Notes under the pieces: model-generated
What the model saw: only the letters and a program-made list of their open reading frames with translations
Told to the model about the DNA's origin: nothing
Database searches by the model: none
Shown here: one piece after another, positions 17,147-24,821 of the stretch
Layout: every line of letters begins with the position of its first letter
Position numbering within the stretch: position 1 is the stretch's first letter
Made by a program: the position numbers and the translations under genes
From: an uncultured Oscillospiraceae bacterium
GTDB lineage: Bacteria > Bacillota > Clostridia > Oscillospirales > Ruminococcaceae
Reading direction: 5' to 3'
NCBI GenBank assembly: GCA_904396495.1
Contig: CAJFOJ010000054.1
Coordinates: 1-54,185 of the forward strand
Length of the DNA: 54,185 nt

Positions 17147-18373
17147 TTATTCAGCCGGTTTTCCGGCTGCTCCTTTGCTTTCTTCAATCTTCGTCACGGC
17201 GCTTATGATGCTTCCGTCAGTCAACCGGGTACAGAGTACATCCCCGCTTACCACCTTTTTCACCGAAGTGATGGCTTTCTCGCCTAAAAAGGTAATGGAG
17301 TACCCGCGGGTGAGGACTTTTAAGGGGCTTAATGCCTCCAGCTTCCCCACAAGCCCCTTAAAGGCAATGGACTTGATTTCCGCCGCCTGTTGTGCCGCCG
17401 CGTACAATCGGCCTTGGAGGGAGATCAGCTGTTCTCCCCACCGGCTGACCACCGATTCCGGGGATTTTGCCCGCAGGCGGTTTTTGAGGGCCTCCAACCG
17501 GCTTTCCTGATTCCGCACCGTTTCCTCGATAGCGGCATCCAGCTCCTGTCTCATGACGGCGACTGCCCGGATGAGGTTTTGCACATCGGGGGCCACAAGC
17601 TCCGCCGCCGCAGAAGGAGTGGGGGCTCGGAGATCCGCCACAAAATCAGCGATGGTGTAGTCCACCTCGTGGCCCACCGCCGAGATAATTGGGATGGTGC
17701 AGTTGTAAATAGCGTGTGCCACTCGTTCGTCGTTAAAGGCCCACAGGTCTTCCAGTGAACCGCCTCCCCTGCCGACGATGAGTACATCGAGATGCAGCGC
17801 TTCCGCTTTGCCGATGGCGTCGCAGATGGAATCGGGGGCATTTTCCCCCTGTACCAGCGCCGGAATAAGCACCACTTCCCCCACAGGGTACCGCCGCCCT
17901 AAGATGTTTAAGATGTCGTGGATGGCAGCGCCGGTTTTAGCGGTGACAACCCCGATGCGGGAGGGCATCGAAGGCAGCGGGCGCTTGTGTTCCTCGTCAA
18001 AAAGTCCCTCGCGCCCCAGCTTTTCCTTGAGCTGCTCAAAGGCCATGTACAAGGCTCCTACCCCATCGGGTTGCATGTCCGCACAGTAGATTTGGCAGAT
18101 ACCGTCCCGTTCAAAGAGCTGGACGGTGCCAAAGATGATGACGTTCATGCCGTTTTGGGGCATGAAGCGCAGGTGCTGGGTGTTCCAACGGAACATGATA
18201 CCCTTGATGGAGGCTTTCTGGTCCTTTAGGGTAAAGTAGTAATGGCCGGTTTTGATATGATTGGTAAAATTAGAAATCTCCCCTCGGATAAAGATGCTTT
18301 TGAGCTGGACATCCTCGTCCAAAAGCTGCTTTAGGTAGCCGTTTACCTGGGAGACGGTTAAAATCTGGTTCAT
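17147..18373 (-). CDS. xseA: Exodeoxyribonuclease VII large subunit
   Basis: Catalytic subunit of exonuclease VII. About 408 residues. The N-terminal OB fold (LTVSQVNGYLKQLLDED through FIRGEISNF to GHYYFTLKD) binds ssDNA. The catalytic region includes RIGVVTAKTGAAIHDIL, GRGGGSLEDLWAFNDERVA, and SAVGHEVDYTIADFVADLRAPTPSAAAE with its conserved His and Asp residues. A C-terminal coiled coil follows. Start taken at ATG 18373 (MNQILTVSQ), with GAGGA 11 nt upstream that overlaps the stop of the preceding gene. TTG 18391 is possible. Confidence 0.94.
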   Translation of the reverse strand: MNQILTVSQVNGYLKQLLDEDVQLKSIFIRGEISNFTNHIKTGHYYFTLKDQKASIKGIMFRWNTQHLRFMPQNGMNVIIFGTVQLFERDGICQIYCADMQPDGVGALYMAFEQLKEKLGREGLFDEEHKRPLPSMPSRIGVVTAKTGAAIHDILNILGRRYPVGEVVLIPALVQGENAPDSICDAIGKAEALHLDVLIVGRGGGSLEDLWAFNDERVAHAIYNCTIPIISAVGHEVDYTIADFVADLRAPTPSAAAELVAPDVQNLIRAVAVMRQELDAAIEETVRNQESRLEALKNRLRAKSPESVVSRWGEQLISLQGRLYAAAQQAAEIKSIAFKGLVGKLEALSPLKVLTRGYSITFLGEKAITSVKKVVSGDVLCTRLTDGSIISAVTKIEESKGAAGKPAE

Positions 18374-18387
18374 AATTGGCAACTTCC

Positions 18388-19332
18388 TCAATCTTCCGGC
18401 TCAAAGCCCTCTGACAAAGCGGCCAGCAGTGCGACTCCCGCGCTGTTGTCGGAGGAAAACCGGGGTTCGGCGAAAAATCCGCCATATTTTTTCTCAATAG
18501 CATTGCGAATGAGGGAATTGGACATGACCCCGCCGGCGTAGAGCAACGGCAGGTTTTTGTATTGGTGTAGCAGCGCCTCGGTCATGGCGCTGAGGGCCGC
18601 CTGCACCGCTTCTAGGCAGTATCGGGCAATAAAGGCAAACGGTTTCCCCTCATCCAGGAGTGCCCGGCAGCGGTTTTCCACGCCCGACAGGCAGCAATCC
18701 GCCCCCTTCATGGTGGGCTTTATTTGAATGGGCTCCTCCCACTGGAGGGCCAAAGATTCCAGTTCCGGGCCACAGGGAAACTTACATCCCAGCATCAGTC
18801 CAACCCGGTCTACCAGCTGCCCCGCCTTTAAGTCCAAAGATTTTGCCACCGGCGTCACCGAAAAAAAAGGCCTTCCGGGTTCCACCAGCAAAGCGTCAGT
18901 AGTGCCTCCGGAAAGGTGGAAGGCCAAAAAACGCCCCTTTAACAGGGAGAGCTTTTTGGCGCTGTATAAAGCCGCCGCCAGATGCCCCTCCTGATGGGAA
19001 AATTGGTATACTGGAACGTGGTTTACCGCCCCCAGCATCTGAGCTGCCATCTCCCCTACCAGGAAACAGGGCATATAGGAGCCCTCCGCCCTCCGGGGGA
19101 AAGCCGATACGCCGACGGCACAGAAAGGCCCTGCCCGCCCGTCCATAAGGCTGTGGACAAGCTCTCCCAGCTGCTTTACGTGGGAGAAAACTGCGTCGCT
19201 CTGTCGGAGCCCCAAGCTCCCCTCTTTGGTTGGCAGGAGCTTTTTTTCCATGAAAACCTCGTGGGTTTCGCTGTCAAATAACGCCACAGAGGTGGTATAA
19301 TTGCTGGTATCGATGCCAAAGTACCGGGGCAT
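18388..19332 (-). CDS. Kae1/TsaD-like protein (O-sialoglycoprotein endopeptidase paralogue)
   Basis: ASKHA-fold protein of the Kae1/TsaD family, 314 residues. It starts with YFGIDTSNYTTSVAL, holds the metal-binding pair in SHQEGHLAAALYS (H-x3-H, as in TsaD), an AFHLSGGTTDALL nucleotide loop and a C-terminal SSDNSAGVALLAAL. It is shorter and more divergent than true TsaD, which makes t6A tRNA with TsaB/TsaE, and none of those partners is nearby. It is therefore likely a paralogue of unknown function. Its place between nusB and xseA is one I associate with clostridial genomes. The ATG overlaps the nusB stop as TAATG, indicating coupling. Confidence 0.8.
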   Translation of the reverse strand: MPRYFGIDTSNYTTSVALFDSETHEVFMEKKLLPTKEGSLGLRQSDAVFSHVKQLGELVHSLMDGRAGPFCAVGVSAFPRRAEGSYMPCFLVGEMAAQMLGAVNHVPVYQFSHQEGHLAAALYSAKKLSLLKGRFLAFHLSGGTTDALLVEPGRPFFSVTPVAKSLDLKAGQLVDRVGLMLGCKFPCGPELESLALQWEEPIQIKPTMKGADCCLSGVENRCRALLDEGKPFAFIARYCLEAVQAALSAMTEALLHQYKNLPLLYAGGVMSNSLIRNAIEKKYGGFFAEPRFSSDNSAGVALLAALSEGFEPED

Positions 19333-19739
19333 TACGCTTTAATCCCCCGGACGATGGATCCCAAAACACCGTTGACAAAGGAGACGTCGTCGTCAAAGGC
19401 GAAGGTAGTGGCGAGCTTTACACATTCGCTGACGACGATGTCATTGTCGATGTCAGGACAGTAAAGGATTTCGAAAACTCCCAGCCGCAAAATGGCAAGG
19501 CTCACCTTGGAAATGCGTTCTTTTTTCCAGTTTTTGAGGTTTTTCTCGATGAGGGCATCAATGTCCGGAATGTGGGCCTGCACCCCGCGGAACATCTCCT
19601 CCACCTGGCCGTTTACAGTCAGGTCTTCACACTCTGCGGCCAGCTCTAGGATTTCGTCTACGCTTTCCTCTCGAAACAGCTTTTCGAAAACCAGAATAAA
19701 AGCGTTTTCCCGCATCTGATGTCTCGTGATTTTTTTCAT
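19332..19739 (-). CDS. nusB: Transcription antitermination factor NusB
   Basis: All-helical RNA-binding factor that, with NusE (S10), supports antitermination of rRNA transcription. 135 residues. Starts with MKKITRHQMRENAFILVFE, and the later ERISKVSLAILRLGVFEILY and FVNGVLGSIVR are the diagnostic C-terminal segments. ATG with GGAGG 4 nt upstream. It shares its final base with the next gene. Confidence 0.95.
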   Translation of the reverse strand: MKKITRHQMRENAFILVFEKLFREESVDEILELAAECEDLTVNGQVEEMFRGVQAHIPDIDALIEKNLKNWKKERISKVSLAILRLGVFEILYCPDIDNDIVVSECVKLATTFAFDDDVSFVNGVLGSIVRGIKA

Positions 19740-19800
19740 ATGTCCTCCAAGTTTTTAGGATGTCCAAAGCCAGGATGGCGACCCACCGCTTTCCATGACA

Positions 19801-19835
19801 CAAAATCAAGCCCCCTAAACGGTTATAGAGGGCTT
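19801..19835 (-). terminator. Terminator after the Asp23 gene
   Basis: Arms AAGCCC and GGGCTT with a 16-nt interior containing two more pairs. On the minus strand it is followed by GATTTTG. It lies between the Asp23 gene and nusB and may partly insulate them. Confidence 0.6.
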
Positions 19836-19853
19836 CGCCAGAACAATATTCCA

Positions 19854-20210
19854 TCAAGCTTGTTCTTTTGTTTTTGCTCCGGCCACAAAGACGTTCACCT
19901 TGCTGACGGCGATGCCGGTCATATCCTGGACCGTGTCCTTGACCCGCTGCTGAATCTGCTCGGCGACGGTTTTTAACTTCACTCCAAAGCAGACGTTCAC
20001 GCAGATATCGATGGCAGCCACGTCAGCGTTCAGGTAGATGGTGATGGGTTTTAAAGAGGCATTTTTTGATAGCATGTCGGAAGGGGCCATCGGCCGGGCG
20101 GCCAAAGAATGTACCCCCTCGATTTCGCCCAGCACCGATTTGACGATGGTAGCGACGACCTCTTCGGAGATTTTCATGCTGCCGGTTGCCTTATTGTTTT
20201 TCGGTTCCAT
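19854..20210 (-). CDS. Asp23/Gls24 family envelope-stress protein
   Basis: 118-residue Asp23 domain protein. The segments GSMKISEEVVATIVKSVLG and GVKLKTVAEQIQQRVKDTV match Asp23, as does DMTGIAVSKVNVFV at the C-terminus. Members act at the membrane or cell envelope with AmaP or govern stress responses; in Clostridia a copy commonly precedes nusB. ATG 20210 has GGAGGG 8 nt upstream; a longer frame to 20303 lacks family similarity. A sigma-A promoter lies at 20319-20292. Confidence 0.9.
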   Translation of the reverse strand: MEPKNNKATGSMKISEEVVATIVKSVLGEIEGVHSLAARPMAPSDMLSKNASLKPITIYLNADVAAIDICVNVCFGVKLKTVAEQIQQRVKDTVQDMTGIAVSKVNVFVAGAKTKEQA

Positions 20211-20291
20211 AATAAGCCCTCCAGTTCTGCCGCCGCCGGGTAAGCGGCGCGGCCTTCGGATCCGTACTTTAAATCGATTGCACTGTCTAAT

Positions 20292-20319
20292 AGTATACCA
20301 CATTTTCTCAAAGAAACAA
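20292..20319 (-). promoter_or_regulatory. Sigma-A promoter for the Asp23/nusB group
   Basis: On the minus strand TTGTTT (20319-20314), a 16-nt spacer, and TATACT (20297-20292). The start near 20285 leaves a leader of about 75 nt before the Asp23 ribosome binding site. Confidence 0.6.
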
Positions 20320-20401
20320 CCATTTTTCGCTACCTTTTTTGAGAATATACAAAATTTTTAGGGTTTTATGCATTTTTGCAATACTGCCTCGAACCGCGAT
20401 G

Positions 20402-20437
20402 AAGCGGGGGAGAAGCGAATTCGCTTCTCCCCCGCTT
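20402..20437. terminator. 18-bp perfect stem after spoIIIAH
   Basis: A 36-base perfect palindrome with arms beginning AAGCGGGGGAG lies immediately downstream of spoIIIAH and ahead of the Asp23 promoter. It is the obvious end of the spoIIIA transcript, but neither side has a T tract. It may be factor-dependent or act as a 3' stabiliser. Confidence 0.55.
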
Positions 20438-20448
20438 TGCATATAAGT

Positions 20449-20988
20449 CTATTGCACTTCATCGACGACGATATTCTCGGCCGGCATGTTGGTCTCTTCT
20501 ACAATAATGTTTTTAATCTGGGCAGCCTGCTCGGCGTCGAGGCCCTCAGTCTGGACGACAACCTTTACGCTGTCTTCGTCCACAAAGGCCAAGCACTCCT
20601 GGAATCCTTTGGCTTTCACCAGGGTCTCAATTTTATTTTCGCTTTCAATCTGCTGGGAGACTTCCAGTGCTTTATTGGTGGCAACCTCTTTCTCCTCGTC
20701 GGAGAGGCTGCTGTCCTTTAAGGTTGTGGCCAAGGTCTCCACCGATTCGTCCCGGGCCTTTTTCCGCTCTACCCGTGCCGCGGTGAAGTATTCATCCGGC
20801 TCGGCACTGGTGAGTTGAGCCTCGCCGTAGGTCCGGTCGTCGGTGGTTTCACTGTTTACAGAGGCTGTGATATCGTAACCGTTCCCACTTTCAGAGAAGG
20901 TGTAATTCAGATAGATGGCAACCCCCAATACCAGCACCAGGGATGCTAAGATGATTTGTTTTTTTCCCAAGATCATGTTGAGTTTCAT
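20449..20988 (-). CDS. spoIIIAH: Stage III sporulation protein AH
   Basis: Mother-cell membrane protein whose YscJ/FliF-like extracellular domain forms a ring with SpoIIQ or its counterpart across the intermembrane space of the forespore. 179 residues: a single N-terminal membrane segment (IILASLVLVLGVAIYLNYTF), a charged linker rich in Glu and Thr, and a C-terminal domain ending ALTLE-like in NMPAENIVVDEV. ATG with GAGGAG upstream. It is last in the operon, as in Bacillus and Clostridium. Confidence 0.93.
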   Translation of the reverse strand: MKLNMILGKKQIILASLVLVLGVAIYLNYTFSESGNGYDITASVNSETTDDRTYGEAQLTSAEPDEYFTAARVERKKARDESVETLATTLKDSSLSDEEKEVATNKALEVSQQIESENKIETLVKAKGFQECLAFVDEDSVKVVVQTEGLDAEQAAQIKNIIVEETNMPAENIVVDEVQ

Positions 20989-21021
20989 AAGGCTCCTCCT
21001 CGATTCATTTGATAAGCCCGC

Positions 21022-21588
21022 TTATTCTGCGAGCTTTGAGATATATACCCTGACAGAGCTCAGATCCAGCGCTGTTGTGACCGCGTCCAGAATCCTTGAT
21101 TGAACGACGGGACTGTCCCCGCCTGCGCAAACCACCACAACCCCCTTTATCTCCGGCTCCAGCTGGGATTTGACGACGGTGTTCCTGCCGTCCTTCCCAT
21201 CGGTGACGACGTAGCTTTCGGAAACGCTCCGGTGCTCAGAAAAATTATCCGTCCCGGAATCGCCCTGCTGGTTTACGTCGGTATCCTGTTCCTTTAAGTA
21301 GACGGTTTCCCCTGTCCCCTTTAAGGTCACCATGACTTTTGTCTCCCCCGCCCCCTCGATTTGCGAGATAAAGGCGGCCAGGTCTTGTTCCAGCGTCCTC
21401 CGGTACTCTGCCGTCGTGACTGTTTCGCCGGCCTCTACAGACTTATTCTCCTCTGGTTTCGGGGACGAAAACACCTGCGACAAAAAGATGAGCAGGATAC
21501 CTGAAATCCCCAGAAGCATGATGATTTTGACCTTTTTATCCCCGCTTTTCAGCATTTTAAAAAATGCCATATCCTTTAATTTTTCCAT
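21022..21588 (-). CDS. spoIIIAG: Stage III sporulation protein AG
   Basis: Ring-forming component of the SpoIIIA-SpoIIQ channel. 188 residues: an N-terminal cytoplasmic stub, a membrane segment (IIMLLGISGILLIFLSQVF), then a domain with GAGETKVMVTLKGTGETVY and, further on, KGVVVVCAGGDSPVVQSRILDAVTTALDL, the ring-building motif of the family. ATG with AGGAAAG upstream. Situated between spoIIIAF and spoIIIAH. Confidence 0.95.
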   Translation of the reverse strand: MEKLKDMAFFKMLKSGDKKVKIIMLLGISGILLIFLSQVFSSPKPEENKSVEAGETVTTAEYRRTLEQDLAAFISQIEGAGETKVMVTLKGTGETVYLKEQDTDVNQQGDSGTDNFSEHRSVSESYVVTDGKDGRNTVVKSQLEPEIKGVVVVCAGGDSPVVQSRILDAVTTALDLSSVRVYISKLAE

Positions 21589-21603
21589 CTCAGGCTTTCC
21601 TTT

Positions 21604-22089
21604 CTATGTTCCGGTGGTGAACGATAAAACCGCATTGACGCCAAACATCTCATTTACTTCGGCAACAGCCCTGTCGCACCGTTCTTTATCCGATCCTTTC
21701 AGGAGAATTTCTAATTTACTAATATCTATGCTCCTGTCCGACTGTACATTCATACTAAAATCAATTTTTTCGGGGACAATATCATATTTTTTGAAAACCG
21801 CCTCCGCTTGGAGCCTCAGGCTTTTGTCGAAACTGTTCAGAAGCTGCTCATCGGCCAGTTCGCTTAAAGATTTGGCCGTTTCGTTTTGTTCCCAGGTAAA
21901 AGCATCCACCTCCGACGAAAAATCGATAGGCTGCCCTATAAATGGGGTGATGATGGCGACAAGTAGAAAAAGGTGGACAGCAAATTTGACGATTTTCGTC
22001 ATGTGTCCAGACGGCAGCAGCATCAGAAAAATGGAGGTAACTACAAGCGTCACACAGATGGCGTAACCGATGGCGCGCAGGGTGTTCAT
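21604..22089 (-). CDS. spoIIIAF: Stage III sporulation protein AF
   Basis: About 161 residues. Two N-terminal membrane helices (IGYAICVTLVVTSIFLMLLP and FAVHLFLLVAIITPFI) precede a soluble ring-type domain ending VNEMFGVNAVLSF. It is a structural part of the feeding-tube complex. ATG 22089 has AAAGGAG 9 nt upstream; the longer frame upstream has no family similarity. Confidence 0.9.
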   Translation of the reverse strand: MNTLRAIGYAICVTLVVTSIFLMLLPSGHMTKIVKFAVHLFLLVAIITPFIGQPIDFSSEVDAFTWEQNETAKSLSELADEQLLNSFDKSLRLQAEAVFKKYDIVPEKIDFSMNVQSDRSIDISKLEILLKGSDKERCDRAVAEVNEMFGVNAVLSFTTGT

Positions 22090-22216
22090 AAGCGGTTCTC
22101 CTTTCAAGATTTGTCGCGGCAATCTGAGAGAAAAAGCGGTTTTCATCCTATCCTTATGTGCAAATTGCCGTGTTGATATGCGGCAGAAGGTTAAGGCTTG
22201 TGATAAATATTTACCG

Positions 22217-23377
22217 TTATCCTGTGCCGAGCATCAGCATAACAGTGATGGAGACGATAATCATCAGCCCGTAACAGAGGATGACTCCCAGCATGACGGT
22301 CAGGGCGGAGGAAGCCGCCTTTAGGATAGAGACCTCCTTCTCCCGGCCGAAAACCTCACCGATAGCCGCCGCTCCCCAGAGGGACGCCATCATCAAAATA
22401 AGTTCCAGCACCACCGGTAAAAAGGTTACGGCGATGGCGATAATCCCAAAGACGCCCACTGTGTTTTTTACTACCCCTAAACACCCGAACACCGAGTTAT
22501 AGGCGTCGCTTAAAGCACCGCCCACCACCGGGACAAAGGAGCTGATCATAAATTTGGTCGCCCGCACCGTTACCGTATCCGCCGCCCCGGATACCAGCCC
22601 TTTGACCGTCAAAAGCCCTACAAACACCGTCATGCAGAAGGTCAAAATCCAGGTAGCGGCGGTTTTAAGGCTTTTGGCCAAGCTGTCGACCTTGATGACG
22701 TTGGTGGCGGCCCCCGCGATGCTGATGGCGAGAAAAAGGCCCAAAAGCGGGACGATAAGGTTTGCCATCAGCTGGGAAAAAAACTGGGCCGAGGCGAAGA
22801 TGGTGGCGTGGTAGGCCACCGATGAGGCCGGCTTTCCCGCCGCCGCCGTCACACCGGAAAAGACGGGGATAAAGCTCAAAACAAAGTAGGAAAGGTCCTT
22901 GACCACCTTGGAGGTGCGGAGGATACAGCTTGTCACCGAGCTGACCATGACAGCGCAGATGGAAAGGGAGATGACCACCGAAAAGGTGTGCTTTGTCCCG
23001 TCCATACCGTCGGTAAAGGCGGCAATGAGGGAGGCTAAAATAAGGATTCCGACAATGCTCAACAAAAGCTTTAACGGCTCTGATACCTTGTCCTTTATTT
23101 TCTGCCAAAGGTAGGAGAACACGTTTTGCGGCGAGAGTTCTTCGACGCTATGCTGGTCAAAGCCGCCGTCAAAAAACTCCTGCCCCTCCTCGGGAACGAG
23201 GCTCAAAAGCCCGTTCAGGCCGCTTTCATTTAATTGCTCTTCGATCATTTCCTCTTCGGTTTGGATTTCCTGTCCGTAAGCGGGCAGTTCCTCCGCCCCA
23301 ACCCGCTCAGTGGGGAAAAACCAGAGAAATCCCATCACCCAGCAGAGGATGCACAAGGGTAAAATTCCTTTTTTCAT
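22217..23377 (-). CDS. spoIIIAE: Stage III sporulation protein AE
   Basis: Polytopic membrane protein of 386 residues with an N-terminal signal-type segment (LPLCILCWVMGFLWFFP), an acidic extracytoplasmic stretch, and about seven helices. Family blocks include LLSIVGILILASLIAAF, SFIPVFSGVTAAAGKP and TKFMISSFVPVVGGALSDAYNSV. It is probably part of the export platform of the spoIIIA channel. ATG with AAAGGAAC upstream. Confidence 0.94.
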   Translation of the reverse strand: MKKGILPLCILCWVMGFLWFFPTERVGAEELPAYGQEIQTEEEMIEEQLNESGLNGLLSLVPEEGQEFFDGGFDQHSVEELSPQNVFSYLWQKIKDKVSEPLKLLLSIVGILILASLIAAFTDGMDGTKHTFSVVISLSICAVMVSSVTSCILRTSKVVKDLSYFVLSFIPVFSGVTAAAGKPASSVAYHATIFASAQFFSQLMANLIVPLLGLFLAISIAGAATNVIKVDSLAKSLKTAATWILTFCMTVFVGLLTVKGLVSGAADTVTVRATKFMISSFVPVVGGALSDAYNSVFGCLGVVKNTVGVFGIIAIAVTFLPVVLELILMMASLWGAAAIGEVFGREKEVSILKAASSALTVMLGVILCYGLMIIVSITVMLMLGTG

Positions 23378-23397
23378 TTTTTCGTTCCTTTATGTCA

Positions 23398-23447
23398 GGA
23401 ATGATCCATATGTAAGGGCGGCACCCGCAAGGCCACGCGATCATTCC
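23398..23447. repeat. Hairpin element between spoIIIAD and spoIIIAE
   Basis: Nine-base perfect arms GGAATGATC and GATCATTCC enclose a GC-rich interior with its own GGGCGGC/GGCC complementarity. The element is 50 bases long and occupies most of the gap. It looks like a small dispersed palindromic repeat or an intra-operon RNA processing or stability structure. Confidence 0.5.
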
Positions 23448-23449
23448 AC

Positions 23450-23839
23450 TTATATGTTGATGAGGCTCAAGGCCGTCTGCAAAAGCTCCTCGAACATCGG
23501 TAAAGAGAGCACCAGCACCATCACCTTCCCGGCCAGCTCGATTTTGGAGCTGATGGCAAGCTGACCCGACTCTTTGCAGAGCTGGCTCCCAATTTCGGTG
23601 AGATAGCAGATTCCCAAACACTTCATGATGATTTTGATGTACTCCGACGAAAAGGACACCTGGGCCATCAGGTTTCGCATGGTGGAAAAGGCTGGAATCA
23701 TCTCGATGAGGATAACCGAAAAGATGAGCACTACCCCGACGCAGGAGATCATCATCGAGTACTCGGGCTTGTACTGCTTAAAGAGCAGGGAAAACGCCGC
23801 CGCGATGACCCCCAAGCCGACGACTGCAATCAGGTTCAT
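23450..23839 (-). CDS. spoIIIAD: Stage III sporulation protein AD
   Basis: 129-residue membrane protein with four hydrophobic segments, beginning MNLIAVVGLGVIAAAFSLLF. It continues YKPEYSMMISCVGVVLIFSVI and ends in LVLSLPMFEELLQTALSLI, the family pattern. Part of the SpoIIIA membrane platform. ATG 23839 is chosen over an upstream extension to 23968 that is unrelated to the family. Confidence 0.92.
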   Translation of the reverse strand: MNLIAVVGLGVIAAAFSLLFKQYKPEYSMMISCVGVVLIFSVILIEMIPAFSTMRNLMAQVSFSSEYIKIIMKCLGICYLTEIGSQLCKESGQLAISSKIELAGKVMVLVLSLPMFEELLQTALSLINI

Positions 23840-23954
23840 AGCAGGTTCATTCCTTTCTGGGAATTGGCCGTTTTTGAGGCTTAGCCGCAAAACTGCCGCA
23901 TCACATTCGCGGCAAATGCGCAAAACCAGGCTTGAAAGTTTGCTTTTAAGCCAA

Positions 23955-24152
23955 TCACCATAAGCCAAAGAGCTGCTTTATGGTATCGAACAAACTGCTG
24001 ATCTGGGTGACGATCATCATCAGCACTACAATAAGCCCCGCCAGCGTCGTCATCATGGCCTGTTCCTCCCTGCCGGAACGGATCAGCACCTGGTTGAGCA
24101 CCGCCACGATGATTCCAATGGCGGCAATCTGAAAAATCAAATCCACATCCAT
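23955..24152 (-). CDS. spoIIIAC: Stage III sporulation protein AC
   Basis: 65-residue protein with two membrane helices (IFQIAAIGIIVAVLNQVLI and TLAGLIVVLMMIVTQI). Its length and the EEQAMMTTLAGL linker match SpoIIIAC, which resembles the FliQ/EscS family of export gates. ATG 24152; the preceding in-frame stretch is spacer sequence. Confidence 0.92.
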   Translation of the reverse strand: MDVDLIFQIAAIGIIVAVLNQVLIRSGREEQAMMTTLAGLIVVLMMIVTQISSLFDTIKQLFGLW

Positions 24153-24317
24153 AGCTATTACCAGGCCTTTGCTTGGCAAAGGCTTCCTTTCTTTGGAATT
24201 TGAACAAAATCGCCGTTTTCGTTGCGGCAAAAGCTCAAAACCAGCGTGAAAAGGTACTCACACGGCTGCCTTTCTGCTATATGTTCCGGTCGGGCCGACA
24301 ACTTCCATTGGCGCCAT

Positions 24318-24821
24318 TTAAAAAGTGAGGATGACGAGCAGCAATCCACAAAGCACTCCCATCGACCGGAACAGTTTCCCTTGGGTCTGCTGTTTTTGTG
24401 CCGCTTCTGTTATGATAAGTTCCAGCTTTTTCTGTTGAAGTGTCAGGGCGTTTACCTGGGACTCGCTGTCGGAAGCGCCTAAGATTCGCCCTGTTTCCCG
24501 CAAAAGCTCCAGTTCTTCATTTTGAAGCCCCATCTGTTTTTTCAGGGCGCTGTCCCAAAGCTGAGAAATTGGAGCGATCTTCGCTGTCGGCTCCTCAAAG
24601 GCGCTGAGAAATTGGAGCTTTGCGTAGCTTTCATCCTGGCCAATCTCCCTCAAAAGCCTGAGGGTAGGGGTTTTCTGGTAACGCAGGTCGTTTGAAAGGG
24701 TCAAGAGAAGCCTCTCAATAAGCTGCAGCAACTCAGTCCGCCTCGCAAGTCCTTTAGACAGCAACAATCCCGTCCCGGCCGAGCCTAGAAAGAGCAACAC
24801 CATGCCCAATAATTTCAACAT
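24318..24821 (-). CDS. spoIIIAB: Stage III sporulation protein AB
   Basis: About 167 residues. An N-terminal hydrophobic segment (LLGMVLLFLGSAGTGLLLS), a helical middle resembling GspF-type domains (LLTLSNDLRYQKTPTLRLL), and a C-terminal membrane anchor (GVLCGLLLVILTF). It works with SpoIIIAA. Its ATG overlaps the spoIIIAA stop by 7 bases, with AGGAGGGA upstream, which implies coupling. Confidence 0.92.
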   Translation of the reverse strand: MLKLLGMVLLFLGSAGTGLLLSKGLARRTELLQLIERLLLTLSNDLRYQKTPTLRLLREIGQDESYAKLQFLSAFEEPTAKIAPISQLWDSALKKQMGLQNEELELLRETGRILGASDSESQVNALTLQQKKLELIITEAAQKQQTQGKLFRSMGVLCGLLLVILTF

